The notes: generated by a model not told the origin, from the sequence alone. Counted from the first letter of the stretch, positions 12,509 to 24,620 are shown. The stretch: DNA of 64,000 bases from Rhynchosporium graminicola (GCA_900074885.1 FJUW01000004.1:2089633-2153632), one strand, 5' to 3'. Translations and numbers: made by a program.

Positions 12509-14625
12509 GGATAGGAGGGGTGCGGGGGCGGTCTGAGAAGCTAGGAGATGGTTTTCTACCCCAGTAAGAGCGCCTGGCAACCACGGAGGCCAGACATTTG
12601 ACACGGTCCTGAGTCTTGATGCTGACATTTTGTTGTTGTTTGATCGTGGCCGTTCCTTTTCTGTTGGAAAGTCTCGCTTGCAAAATCAAACTCAAGCTTA
12701 AGCTCTTCAAGTCGGTTCTTGAAATTATAGTATTAGATAGTAGTTGAGTATGTCTCAAGTGTCTCCAGGACATAGATTTTCAGTTAATTGAAAGAAGAGC
12801 CGGCTGCTTGAATAAATTGATATCTCTGGAGGTAGCTAGTAGTATTTATTTTGCTATCTATCATCCATAAACACACCATGAAACATGCAGTACCATCAAT
12901 GAATCTCAAGATAGATCATCTCCACATCAGCTCATATCTGCTTTATGCCAAGTGTAACCGCTAGTGGGATATCGTTATTCCCAAACATCACTCCACCAGG
13001 CGCCATTGCAAGTCTCGCTTAGACAACCAATAGGGAATCTCCCGCTCGATCATCATTTTCGAAACAAACAACACCATCGCTTCACATGTAACCGTCTCAG
13101 AACAACCCAGGTAATGTTCTTCGAAGCTCTTGGCTCCCGTTACTTGATTTGTTATATGATCCGTGACAGCTACGTTTGGGCCACCATGTTGCCTGTACTG
13201 GTATCGTCCGACGAAATAGACAATCGGTTTATGCTTGGAGGATACATTCGATCTTGGCTGTAGCGTATGATTGCTGCCAAGTTGGTTTCTGAGGCATTTT
13301 TTCTTTCATCTGAATATCCTGGGAGATCTTACCGCAGGCAATTTTTAGAACATATAGGGGCAGGTATGATGATAGTCAGGTCTATTAAGTGTTCAGACGG
13401 CTAAAGTTTTCCCTTACCAATTCCTGGGATTTCACATGTCAAGAACTATTTGATGGCTATTCTTAGTACCTTCTAGACCAATCTGATGCACTCTGAAGTG
13501 GCTGAAAGGCTCGGCGTTGGATGAACGATACTTCGCTTCCAGGGTGCGAAATTATTTTGGCTTCTTGCACTTGGTAGTGAACTGGTGCTAGAAAGACTCT
13601 TTTGGTTAGAGTTGAGGAGACCTCGCAATCAGATACACCTTTTGAAAGCCCATGTGGTTCAAAGTTTATTGGCAGCGAAGTCTATTGCATTTTCGACCCG
13701 TGGCTTGGCCCTATTTCATCTTCGCCTAGGTCAGAGCTGACTTCACGGCTCAAACGATCTGTACACCCCAAGATCAGAATACTGTAAAGAAAACTTGCTC
13801 GTAATAATGTGCCTGATGAGAAAGTCCACCTTGTTTTGGACCGAAGCATTAATTAAAGTCCGGACAATCATCTGTGTCTCTAGCAAGGAAATAGTTCCAA
13901 GTTAAACTCGTTTCGCCAGATACATGCACCTTTATCCGAAAATAAGCCGGACCGCTTCTGGCTTTCCAATGCAAGACTTTTGTTGCACATCGTCAATTTT
14001 CGATGTCATGTAAATATTCGATGACTTTACTTTAGTGAAAATCTTGAGTAATGCGCTTACTCTTACTATCAGGTACGAATCTTAAAGTGATTGCTTTACT
14101 GGAAAGGGATCAGTTCAGTTGAGTGTTAAATAGGTGGTGTTGCTTCATCGCAGAAGGCTAGCTCTGATCTGGAAAGTTCTAGAGGCTTGACTATTTGATA
14201 CGCCAGGTTTACTTACCCAGATCTGTGCTGAATAATAGGAATGGTCCTCCATCGTGATGGACGTCCATCTAGAAGAATAGCCGGTCCGAGCACCCAGTCC
14301 GTAAGTTGACCTGTAGCTGCCACATGCAGAATATTCTACAGAGCCTTCCCACCCGAAGTCTCTTCTTTTTTACAAAGAGACTTGAAGAATAAAATCTTAT
14401 GAAAATGAGCATAGATGGCACGCAATTTCACGGACTTTGAACACCGCAAATACGCCGTGATGTGGGAGCTTAAAACCCTTTGGAACTATTAACATATACA
14501 TGAACTTGGTATTACCTACACTAAAACCAGAGAGCTTTCGTCTTCATCATCTGCCCACCTGGGGGCATCCAAGACGTTAGCTGAAAACACACGAAATTTC
14601 GCTTTTCTTCCCATCAAACATCAAA
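12509..14625. other. 2.1-kb intergenic region, no supported gene
   Basis: It holds the promoter of the dehydrogenase (left side) and the 3' end of RRP3 (right side). Frames at 12964-13263 and 13602-13787 on the plus strand are open but have no recognisable domain or convincing splice partners. No RNA gene was seen by eye. Confidence 0.4.
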
Positions 14626-16196
14626 CTAACCCTCTTCTCTGTCCATATCATCTCTTCCACGTTTCGCGCCTCCAGTTTTGGGACGACGGCCTTTTAGTAC
14701 GGATCCCCTATTCCCGCGGTCTTCATGCAAATTCTTCATCTCGTTCCTCGCATTGCGCTGTGCTTCCTCAACTCTCTCCTTGAAAACCATAACTTCTTCT
14801 TTGACGGGCTCGTATTCATCTAATTGCATCTTCAAAGCAGCCTCTGTGCGCTTGAAGATCTCCACATCGTATTGTGTAACAATACTGAATGCATGACCGG
14901 ACTTACCAGCTCTTGCGGTACGTCCTACGCGATGGATGTATGTTTTGCTGTCTGGTGGTAAGTCGTAGTTCATGACAATATCTACAGATGGAATATCTAA
15001 ACCACGTGCGGCGACATCGGTGGCTACGAGGATCTTTCGAGTACCCGCTCGGAACTTGTTGAGGGCACCCAGACGAGCGGTTTGGGAGAGTTGACCATGA
15101 AGTGGAATCGCGCCAAAGCCCAGAGAGCGCAGCAGAATGGCTAGGCGCTGCGTCTCGTTGACCGTTCGGGTGAAGATGATGGCGGACTGGCCGACAAATT
15201 CGTTCATTAGGTAGACTAGGTAGACATCCTTGTGGATGAGCGGGATAAAGAGGTAATTCTGGATCAGCGTCGAGACAGTCTGATATTTGGTACTAACGCT
15301 GACTCGGAGAGGATCTCTCAAACTTGCTCTTTGCAAGCTCTCGATCTTCGAGCTCATGGTAGCGGAGAAGAGGTATGTCCGGCGTTCTCGAGGAATGACT
15401 TTTAAGATCTTGTCGAGAATTGGTCCGAAATCTAGATCGAGTAACCGATCAGCCTCGTCCATTACCAAGTGCTTCAGTGCTCGCAACGAGAATCCTTTCG
15501 TGTTTTCCAGGTGATCCAGCAATCTTCCTGGAGTTGCGACAATTATATGCGGTTTCTTGCCGAGCGCAATTGCTTGTGGTACCATATCCATACCACCCAC
15601 GATGACGGCACATCGTACTGCGATCTTGGAACCCAAAGCTTCGAAGGCTTGGGAGATCTGGTATGCCAGTTCGCGGGTTGGCGCAATGACAAGACCGAAG
15701 AATGGTTGTGGTTTGTCAAGGAGCGCCTGGAGAATTGGCAGCGCAAAGGCAGCGGTCTTTCCACTTCCAGTCTCCGCCAGAGCAATCAAATCTCGATCCT
15801 GAAGTGCGAGGGGTATCGACTCGACTTGAATAGGCGTAGGTGCCTTGTAGCCGAGGGCAGTGCATGCGTCGCATAGTTCATCGACAATTCCCTGGATCGC
15901 ATGAGTATATATATGGATATAACATTACATCATTCGCGCTCTAGAGGCTCACATACCAGCTCTTTAAAGCTCTTGGGCGCTTCCTTTCCTGCATCGCCTC
16001 CTTCCTCTACTAAGTCTAGTTCATCGGCATCGCCATCGGCTGTGGTCGCATTTGTGGCATGCTCGGTATTGGAACAAGATGAAGCTTCGGTTGGTTCTGC
16101 GATGTTCCCAGCTACCTTCTTGTGCTTCTTGCTCTGTTTAAGTAAACCCGAGGGGACGTTCTCATCTGTTTTACGTCTTTTAACTGAGGGCGCCAT
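14626..16196 (-). CDS. RRP3: ATP-dependent rRNA helicase RRP3 (DEAD-box)
   Basis: Two exons, 15957-16196 and 14626-15891, give 501 residues; the 65-bp intron has a GTATGT donor and CAG acceptor. The start [12 protein letters not shown] was chosen over an in-frame Met 21 codons upstream because it gives the usual basic, Lys-rich N-terminus. All DEAD-box motifs are present: Q motif GYKAPTPIQ (94-102), Walker A AETGSGKT (119-126), PTREL (151-155), DEAD (225-228), SAT (256-258), TDVAARGLD (371-379), [10 protein letters not shown] (400-409). The spacing and blocks such as [17 protein letters not shown] match RRP3 rather than DBP8 or FAL1. RRP3 is a nucleolar helicase needed for 18S rRNA maturation in the small-subunit processome. 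It shares a short promoter with SSF1, which works on the large subunit. Confidence 0.95.
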
Positions 16197-16408
16197 TGTG
16201 AATATGCTGTAGGTGATTGTGAGGTTTGTAAGAGGAGAAGATAAGTCAAGAGCGGTCAATTGGGAAGGAGGACTGAATCTTTTTTAGTGGACCTTATCAG
16301 CTTATCGCGCTCTCTTATCCGATTGGCGGGCGCAAATATTTCTCTCCATCCAAATTATTTCGAACTTCATTTTCCGAAGTTACAACCGCCCGTATACAAT
16401 CTACAACT
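16197..16408. promoter_or_regulatory. Bidirectional promoter between RRP3 and SSF1
   Basis: Only 212 bp separate the two divergent start codons, and both genes act in ribosome assembly. A CCAAT-type box (gattgg, CCAATC on the minus strand) lies at 16321-16326. I looked for the yeast PAC and RRPE boxes and found no exact match. Confidence 0.55.
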
Positions 16409-17826
16409 ATGGCAAGAAGACGAACCAAGAAGCGCACCCATTTGGGTGCAAATAATGGCCCATCCGGTGCAGGGCCAGCCGTGGCGAAGAAACCTTCAAA
16501 CGCGCCGAAGAGCATGATCATTCGGATTGGAGCTGGAGAAGTTGGACCTAGTGTCAGTCAATTGGTAAAGGATACACGCTTAATGATGGAACCCGGAACA
16601 GCCTCAAGACTGAAGGAAAGAAGGGCGAATCGACTGAGGGATTACTTGACAATGGCTGGTCCGCTGGGCGTGAGCCATCTCATGCTGTTCTCGAGATCCG
16701 AATCCGGAAACACGAATATGCGACTGGCTATAACCCCGAGAGGACCAACGTTACATTTCAATGTGGAGAAGTACTCGTTATGTAAAGATATCCGGAAAGC
16801 TTTGAAGCATCCAAAGGGTGGTGGTAAGGAATACTTAACGGCGCCATTGGTATGATTGTGCTTCCTAATGCGAATTCTTTACTAATAGTTGTATAGCTTG
16901 TAATGAACAATTTCACATCCCCAGCATCCGAAACAGACTCACCCAACAAAATACCTAAGCATCTCGAATCTCTAGTCACAACGATATTCCAATCTCTCTT
17001 CCCTCCCATCGCTCCACAAACCACCCCTCTCGCCTCGATTCGACGAGTCCTCCTTCTAAACCGCGAACCCTCGATCGATGGCGACGGAACCTACACTCTC
17101 AATCTTCGACACTACGCAATCACAACTAAAGCGCTTGGTCTCTCGAAACCTCTGCGCAGATTAAATGCGGCCGAAAAGCTTCTTCACTCTCAGAAGTCGG
17201 GGAAAACTAAGAAGGGCGGACTGCCTAATCTTGGAAAGATGTCAGATATCGCAGACTATATGATTGGCGGCGATGGAGGTGACGGATACGTCACAGATGG
17301 AGCTACGAGTGGAAGTGAGGTCGATACGGATGCAGAAGTCGAAGTCGTCGAGACCCGGGCCAAGAAGATTCTCTCCAAGCGCAGAAGAGATCGATCTGAA
17401 GCAGATGGCAAAAAAGATAGCACCAGAGGCGGCATAGAAAAGCGGGCTGTCAAAATGGTGGAGTTGGGTCCTAGGATGAAGCTACGTATGACGAAGGTTG
17501 AGGAAGGTGTCTGTAATGGTAAGATCATGTGGCATGAGTACATCAGCAAGTCTAAGGACGAAGTCAAGGCGCTGGATAAGAAATGGGAGCAGAAAAGACA
17601 GCAAAAGGCAGCAAGGCAAAAGATTCAGAAGGAGAATGTCGAGAAGAAGAAGAAAGCCAATACCAAAACCGAGAAAGGAGGTGAGGCTGATGATGATGAC
17701 GATGAGATGGACGTCGATGAATGGGATTCAGAGGGACTTGAAGGAGATGGTGAGATGGATTTGAATGAGGAAATGGAGGATAAAGGGGAGTGGGAAGATG
17801 AAGCAGATGAAATTGCTGCTGGCTGA
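16409..17826 (+). CDS. SSF1: Ribosome biogenesis protein SSF1/SSF2 (Brix domain)
   Basis: Exons 16409-16849 and 16897-17826 flank a 47-bp intron (GTATGA donor, actaat branch point, TAG acceptor) and give 456 residues. The basic start MARRRTKKRTHLGANNG and the Brix domain (about residues 28-350) are clear, with KSMIIRIGAGEVGPSVSQLV, TASRLKERRANRLRDYL, GPLGVSHLMLFS and LNLRHYAI. The C-terminal third is highly charged, with Lys-rich stretches and then an Asp/Glu-rich tail (DDDDDEMDVDEWDSEGL). SSF1 is a nucleolar factor in 27S pre-rRNA processing and 60S assembly. The length and layout match fungal SSF1. Confidence 0.94.
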
Positions 17827-18215
17827 AGGAGGTATGTAGCTGATTTACACAATGTCCAATTTCCGAATCGCAATGGATTATCCGGTGAGTATTTCGTGAC
17901 ACTGCGACAGCCTTCGAAAATTCCCCCTCTCCACCAGGGCGTTGGGTGATATAATCGAATTCCCATCATGGAAATCTCTGAAAGCTTCGAAGTACCTATG
18001 TATTTACTTACCCGCCAGATGCTCACCCCTTGGTTGCAGGCAATCATAGAAGAGCCCTCGTACACAGGGTCTTTGGCGGAAGAAGAGTAGGCCGAAAATC
18101 GTTCTTCAACCCACTCCTCTTCACTGTAAGGAGCACTGTGCCAGTTCTGCCGTCACTTTAAACCAACATCCAAAACTCTCATCGACTAGTTACCGTATAC
18201 ATTTCTTTCATCACT
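17827..18215. other. SSF1 3' region
   Basis: 389 bp between SSF1 and the cupin relic. No gene is seen; it should contain the SSF1 3' UTR and the former promoter of the relic. Confidence 0.5.
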
Positions 18216-19123
18216 ATGGAGTCTCAAATCGAAGAACTTCCGTCAGTGGCTATTGGAAAAGTAAGCGAGGCTGTGCCCCAACCTATATATGTTTACCAAA
18301 CTAATCATATAACAGGGCATTAATATGTGTCTACGCAATGACCACGTAATGGCATAATTCTTATGAACCGTAAAGCATATTAAGATGACACATACCATAG
18401 AATAAGCCCTCAGACTCAGAATCCCAAAATTAGAGCGACACAACCAACGATGGCAAATCCGATTTCGAGATCCTTGCCATCCCCAAGCAATGGCATCGAG
18501 TGTATCCTCTTTTCCTCCCCTCTCCTCACCACTTTCCCATCCTCATTTTTAGAGCTAATTGACTGAGGTATTGCTGGAGTAGAACCACGACGAAATGATG
18601 ACAGTTGTAGGAGGTACCATATCTTTTATTTGAATGGCAAGACTATCACAACCTCAGCAGGTGATTCGCCGATCCTGATTTCGCGGGGATATATTCATGG
18701 ATTCACTGTTAGTACGTACCCATTGAGCAGGCTGATAGCCTGCAGAGAAACCGGGTTTGAGATGTTGGTCTGAAGAGCGAGTTAGTGGAGGCCAACCAGC
18801 GCGCTTTACAGCACGCACCAAAGCAGCTGGGACATGCAAGGCGCTTTTCTTCCAGTACGTAAATGCTCCCGCTTATAATATTCATGGCTTTGGATCAAAA
18901 TTTTATCTCCTTTCCTTGATCCTGATCCCGATATGTGGAAATCCCATGCTGAAGATTCGAATAGGGACATGTTCCAAAATGGCGTGCCGTTTTTCTTGAT
19001 GGCTAGCAGAGCGTTTGATGATGGCGATTTGTGAGTCTTCCTGTAGGTTTCAAACTGGTGGAGGAAGGATTCATGTTAGAGGGTTTGAAGAGGGCCAGAG
19101 GAGAGAAGTCTGAATGTCAATAA
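18216..19123 (+). pseudogene. Broken cupin-domain gene
   Basis: A gene skeleton with believable introns survives. The start is MESQIEELPSVAIGK with a GTAAGC donor at 18261. A segment then reads SDFEILAIPKQWHR with a donor at 18500, rejoining at 18584 to NHDEMMTVVGGTISFI, a cupin metal-site motif. This is followed by NGKTITTSAGDSPILISRGY and HGFTV, then KALFFQ with a donor at 18855, rejoining at 18965 to DMFQNGVPFFLMASRAFDDG and finally SLPVGFKLVEEGFMLEGL. Breaks: a TAG at 18431-18433 in the frame of the second segment, a one-base shift near 18632 (between SFI and NGK), and a shift of about four bases near 19029. The introns 18500-18583 and 18855-18964 still look functional. The parent protein was probably a small single-cupin enzyme of unknown substrate. 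Confidence 0.6.
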
Positions 19124-19309
19124 TTTTTTAGTTGTGGGTTATCTTGCTAACGCTTTCATGCCTGCTAAGCTAGGAGGCATGAAGAGGAAAGTTTTGTATT
19201 CCTCTACCTCGAAGAGAAAGGAAGTAGCAAAGAACCGTTTTGGTAATATATCCGCTGACGGATGCGACTTGAACTTTGTCGGTTGCATGAATCTCTTTGA
19301 TTTACTCGG

Positions 19310-19319
19310 GGACGGCACC
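19310..19319. repeat. Left target-site duplication, GGACGGCACC
   Basis: This exact 10-mer also occurs at 19776-19785, directly flanking the AT-rich element between them. The repeat extends to 11 bp if the shared A is counted. Confidence 0.7.
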
Positions 19320-19775
19320 AGTATACGCAAAAATAATCAAGTTAATTGATTATTAATCGAGTAAATCAATTAAAATTAGATTAGATTAAATTAACTTATT
19401 TCGTCCTTTGATTAGATTAAGAATTAGAGTTAATCAAGATTTAATTAATTAGCTTACTAATATAATAATAGTCTAAAATTTCCTAAGTTTTTTAAGAAGC
19501 TAGTTATATATAAGATATTTTTTTAGTAAGTTAAATATTCAATTATATAATTTTTAGATCTCTTATAAATTGTTTTCCTTTATTATAATAGCTTCTCGAA
19601 ACCTCTTATAAATATCGGAGCTTGAAGAGGAGACTTAAGCGACTCTCTAATCTATATTTAGCTTAGTCTTCTATCATATGACTTAATTGATTTTCTAATT
19701 AATTAAATCAATTATAATTTGATTAGATTAGATTAAGTCAAGTTAATCTAATCTAATCTAATCATTTCGCACACT
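19320..19775. mobile_element. 456-bp AT-rich miniature transposon (MITE), Mutator-like TSD
   Basis: The block is strikingly AT-rich (runs of attagattagatta and aattaattaaatc) compared with both flanks. It begins AGTATACG and, read from the other end on the minus strand, begins AGTGTGCG; the two ends differ only by A/G transitions over eight bases, so they are short terminal inverted repeats. Identical 10-bp copies of GGACGGCACC flank it. A 9-11 bp duplication is typical of Mutator-like elements. It has no coding capacity, so it would have moved with a transposase supplied elsewhere. The AT-richness may be original or due to RIP. Confidence 0.7.
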
Positions 19776-19785
19776 GGACGGCACC
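19776..19785. repeat. Right target-site duplication, GGACGGCACC
   Basis: Matches 19310-19319 exactly; removing one copy together with the element restores a continuous sequence from tttactcg to aagttccttt. Confidence 0.7.
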
Positions 19786-20763
19786 AAGTTCCTTTCTAGC
19801 TCTAAATATATTTTCTTTTCAAAAACCGCATTGGTGGTTAGGACGGTATTCGATAGCACACAAATAGGGCTAGAAATGCACCATTCCTGTTGTCCTCATC
19901 CGTTTACACTCCTTGAAAAGCTAGGGGCTCGTGATGAATCGACAGAAGACGTCCTAGGGACAATCACTTGCATAGAAGAGACTGCGACTCTATGGAGCGA
20001 AAGTAGTCCAACCACAAATGGTCACTACTAACAACTGAAATTAGAAAGGCAAGATTACCACTATTGATTCATCCCTTTTTAATTCAGCAATCAGAAAATA
20101 CCTCTATTCGAACTGAAACCTTGGGCCTTGGGCATCTGGTATAATTTTATTCGAACTGCTTAGTGTCCTTGATTTACTGAGGTCCACATCAGTGCGCTTG
20201 ATTGAAAAACAACACGTCTATCTTTTTCACATAAGAGCTGTTACCTCGAGAGGTCGAGGCCACTGGTTCTTGTCTGGTGAAGTAATAAAAAGACCCGATG
20301 CAAATTATGGAATACATGAAAATAAGTTTAGCCGTCCTCGGAGCTTACATGGGTTTATGATATCCTGCAACTACTAGAGGGAGGTCCTAGATTAGCAATT
20401 CCTTTTGATAACTTCATTAAAGCCAAAACGCTAGCATCGATATCGAATCCCAAGATACTGCAGAGGAGATTGGCCTTTCGATTTATTTCCTTGGCAAGAA
20501 AAGAACGCAAAGGATCTTACATGTTGCAGTAGAACTGCTCCTTAGTGATTTGCTTTCGAACTGTCCTCAGTTGGTTGTTCCATTTCCGGGTCACTACTAT
20601 TATCTGTGTATCCCTTTACTTGTGAACAAGGCAATGCTATAGCAATCATACGTGAAGATAGCATTTTATAATTTTCTTATGATGGATTCCAGCAATCATC
20701 TGGATATTCTAATGAACTATGCTGTGAATGGAAGTTCTCGAAGAACTTACGAGTCCAAGTGGC
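19786..20763. other. Intergenic, relic-like
   Basis: AT-rich with many stop codons in all frames. Nothing recognisable was found; it lies between the miniature element and the truncated RING paralogue. Confidence 0.4.
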
Positions 20764-21660
20764 CTATTCAGCACGGTTGATACCATCAACTACCAAGTTT
20801 TGGACACGATTCCAGACTCGATCGAAAATGTTTCGAGTCCGATTTATGTTCAATATACCCGCACTCCACTGCAGACTAAATTTAACTACAAAGAAGACCG
20901 TAGAGATAAATATGAGAAACTGTAACATAGTATCTTCAATCATCGATTCCCACGTTGCTATGAACTCCTTGCGCGGACCCATATGTTGACCACAGACCAT
21001 GATTGCATCAACGACAGTAAATAGTGGTCGAAGAGAGACCATGATCAAGAACCGATAAATCCATGGGCCAAGATTTATGTCCGCATGGAAGCATGACCGC
21101 CTTCCTGCCAGTACATCCGTTCATGATATTTTCAGGACTTGTATGGAATATGCCAAAGCAGATGGCGCATACCTCTTGCTCGTCAAGGACCAATGCCCCT
21201 CTGGGGACTAGACGCATCCTCGGACTTATGAACTTTGAAGTGTCTTTCGCGAAACTGTTAAGATCGTCAGTAGTCGGGAAGAGAAGAAGGACGTCTTTAC
21301 GATACGGTCGCTGCGAAGGACCGAGGTTGTAGTCTTGCAAGATGTGGTCATTGTGCTTGGCGGGTAAGATGGTTCCTTAAAGTGCTACGAGGCATCGGGG
21401 ACACCTGCGGTCGGAGACGGGTTGCATGCTGGGGGCACGCGCACCTAGTCCTGTGGAGGTAAACTCGATGTATGAGCACTGGGTGCAAAGAGTTTGGTTT
21501 CGGGTGGAGTCGGCGTGGGTTTCGTCATGAATATCGCCATCTTTGAATATTCAGGGTGTGTGAGAGGAACCCTAGAAAGCTTACTGGACAATTTTGAAAT
21601 GTGATCTTTAGATCCCGAAAGCAAGGAAGATTGACTCGAAAGAGGGCTTAACGCTGCCAT
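20764..21660 (-). pseudogene. Truncated RING-finger membrane protein paralogue
   Basis: The frame 21008-21340 carries LLFPTTDDLNSFAKDTSKF, RMRLVPRGALVLDEQEVC, then half a RING finger: CAICFGIFHTSPENIMNGC and MLPCGH. This parallels the intact gene at 23123-24043 (LLSPQLRIVPDGSPILV, CSICWGSYAE, NGCAGGGPRILSCSH). Directly after CGH the RING is lost, and the sequence jumps to a C-terminal membrane region in another frame (20764-21048: GPWIYRFLIMVSLRPLF, TMLQFLIFISTVFFVVKF). An internal deletion of most of the RING and the middle membrane segments plus a frame change would explain this. The frame 21445-21660 (MAALSPLSSQSSLLSGSKD) may be its N-terminus. It cannot make a working RING ligase. Confidence 0.6.
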
Positions 21661-22886
21661 AAGACAACCCTACCAAATTCACACTAAATTTTCATATGTC
21701 TACACTAGTCAGTCTTAAGAGCTAGCGTGTGATGAGATGATCAAAGCTAGTGAAGAGGATTGCTCCTAGGTATCGAATTAAATAATTGCGAAGCTATCAG
21801 AAGCGGTAAGGTAATTGGATAATTAACCGAGTTCCTTGAATAGCGGACGTACTACTAACAAAATATCACACCCAATAGTCTGTCACTCTGCTTCTGGTTG
21901 GAAGAGCAATTGACCTTAATTTCAGGCTCTGGCTGGTGGCTGGCTACACTAGCACCCAAGTCATCTTTATGCAAATCCCACCCAGCTATGTACTGTGTTC
22001 TTCGTCAGTGAACAGAGCTCGCTTAATTTCTGTACCAGACAGAGACTTGATAGATGAAAAACTGCATGAACAGTGTTCTATCAGATAAATAAATCTTTTC
22101 TAGAATGAATTCCGACGATTTTCTGCAACATCGCCTTGGAGCGAAACAAAGGGTACAGGCTCTCTGTGAAAGCCTCAGTTTTTAACTGTTTCATTTGTTG
22201 AGACTAGGCAAATTACCGAACAGATGTGCGGTGTGCCTGTGAAATAGCTTCTTAAGTAAGTAACCTAGACAAAACTTGCAAAAGTATCTCAGGATGTTAC
22301 CTGAAATTATGTTTCAGAGTTGATAGTTTTTTGATGAGCAGGAGAATCCGAATTGTCTGACTTTGCCTCAATTCAAGCCAGCGCATTTCTTAACCGTCGG
22401 TTAGGGTATTCAGGTCTAAGGCTTCACTAGGTAGTTTTTTAGCCGCTTATAAGAGATAGGCTAAAGACTAAACTGGGTTGCCTAAGGACTTGATTCTTAG
22501 TTTTTTGAAAGGCAAAAATATCGATCTATCTTACTCATCGAAGTCATATGTAACTTATATTTTATCCCGACGAATTCACAAAAACAGAAAAGTGATACAT
22601 TTTTAGAAAGACAAATAAGAGCCTACGATAGGCGGTTGTCTCCCGCTTAGCTACTATCTAGGATCTCTATAGCTATTTTAGGGCTCAGAAGCGAGATTTG
22701 ATCACGCTTTTCTACATGACCCGACTATCAGTCAGACTTAATGGTTAAGTAATCTTCATACATCTGAATGCGAGATGCTCCGTTATTGGTATCATTTATA
22801 AGATTGAAGAAATAAATCTCCTACTATAAGTTAGCTCTGCTGGATCGTTGACAACCGGTCTATCCTTTGAAATCGCTGATTGAAGC
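21661..22886. other. AT-rich intergenic, possible degraded repeat
   Basis: Stops are frequent in all frames and no gene is seen. The part 22380-22700 is unusually rich in short TA- and TTAG-containing words and could be an old, mutated transposon fragment, but no terminal repeats were found. Confidence 0.35.
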
Positions 22887-24043
22887 TCATTTTATTAGAT
22901 TGTTTACAGTAGCGGCAATAACTCTGGAGACTATAATCGGAATTTGACCCGCCATTAGCAGTATAAAGCTTTCTATACTCATAGCAAGGACTGTGTTTGC
23001 CTCGGGGTACCAGACGAAGCTAAAAATCACTTGGAAGAATGTAATGAAAAGGATCATTGAGCAGAGAAATTGATTAGAATACATTTTATTGCGCAAATCA
23101 CGCACAGATGTGAGATGTTATCTCACTGTAGTTCAGGCATATCAAATTGAGGGTCGTTCCACGACGCCACATACATGCCCACACCAAATATTTGGTCGAT
23201 GATCCAGGAGTAGCCATACCAGACCCGCGAATCTGGAGGGAACATGATTTCAAGCATCGGCCACGGACCTGCCCATCTTAGGAACATCTCGAAATTTACA
23301 ACCGAAACCAGGATAAGCATTCCCAAATAGTAAGTGATATGCTGCTGACGAGTAAAGAAGGACAGTAGTCTTCTCAAATAGAGTGGTATCCTTCGAATCT
23401 CGTATCTCAGCATAATCAAGATACAAATAGAGGCTACGAAGGGTATCCAGACTGCGAATGCCACAACGTACACGGTCTGAGTGATGATCCAGCCTAAACC
23501 GTATATTATGATATCTTTTCGTGTGAGGATTGGATCGCGGCTAGCAACGTCCATTGTGAGCTCCACGAAATTGTAGGTAGGTATCAGGCATATGTGGAAT
23601 GCCTCTCTCGCGAGGAGACTTAAGTCATTGTTAACGGGGTCTTGAATACCAGCGTTGAATTCAATCTGCGCTCTCAAATCATCCATAATACCTTGAGAAA
23701 AGAACTTACCTGCCTCCCTTAAGTGGAAGAGCTTTCGGCAGATTGGACAACTGTTGTTATTACCGGCCAGCATCGAGTCTATGATGCAGTCCCTACCGAA
23801 GACGTGGCTGCAGCTGAGAATCCGAGGTCCACCGCCAGCACAGCCATTGCCCGATTCGACACTTTCCGCATATGACCCCCAGCAGATGCTACACTTGTTC
23901 TGGCCGTCTTGACCTACCAGAATAGGAGAGCCATCAGGAACGATCCTGAGTTGAGGGGACAATAATCTTTCAGTGTCTTGGACTAGCCCAGTCTGGTCAA
24001 CAGAAAAGGTAGATCCGGTTTGTGTATTTGCGAAGGCAGACAT
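22887..24043 (-). CDS. RING-finger multi-pass membrane protein (probable E3 ubiquitin ligase)
   Basis: The frame 23123-24043 encodes 306 residues. The RING finger spans about residues 50-103: CSIC, CAGGGPRILSCSHVFGRDC and CPIC. The ligand position usually filled by His in HVFH is Gly here, as in some fungal RINGs. After it come several membrane segments (ARDIIIYGLGWII-like, VYVVAFAVWIPFVASICILI, YYLGMLILVSVVNFEMF). The frame stops after QFDMPELQ at 23123. A further membrane segment on the same strand, 22887-23105 (FLCSMILFITFFQVIFSFVW), corresponds in position to the C-terminus of the truncated paralogue but is in another frame. I see no adequate intron in the 17 bp between, so the gene either ends at 23123 or carries a small frameshift. 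Substrate unknown; probably an organelle- or ER-membrane ligase. Confidence 0.6.
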
Positions 24044-24620
24044 AGTGATGTTTGAAGATGAAGTCGTCGAAAGTGCTGATGATTTGTGTCTTGGATTGGG
24101 GGATTGAAGTCTGGTGATTGGGGAACTGGCTTGTTAGGTGATGGCAGAACTGGCTATGACATAGGCATCCATCATCGCTGTTTCTATCTTTGAGCCCGAG
24201 TGTTCGATTGTGTTAGTGTAGATGCTTGAAAACAACGGCATTGTCATGCGATGATAAACAAAATGATAGTTGAAGAACAATGCACTCGGAATATTCAAAG
24301 GGATCTCTTTGTTGCTAGAACAAATCAGTATCCAAACAAAGAAAGCCGAGATTATATTGGCTGCAGACATAGCTGCGGTAGGAGTCTAGATAAAGAAGAA
24401 AAGAGGAATGAAAGTCCGCTCTGTCTCGGAGGTTGACATTTTTTTGACACCTTGTATTCGAGAGTTCACGGCAAGTCTGCGCATCACAGCTTAAAAATCA
24501 ACTCTTACGACGTTGTTTTCAACGATCGATAATCTTCACCAAAGTAACCAGAATGGTATTTGTCCATGTTGGTTCTGCACCTGATACAAAATTCAAAAAT
24601 CCAGATATGAGCGCCGGGGC
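24044..24620. other. Upstream of the RING gene
   Basis: Contains the RING gene promoter. A 78-codon minus frame at 24134-24370 (MSAANIISAFFVWILICSS) is hydrophobic at its start but has no family I recognise. Confidence 0.35.

Noticed and set aside
12964..13263. 99-codon plus-strand frame
   Set aside because: No domain, no conserved splice structure, composition not clearly coding.
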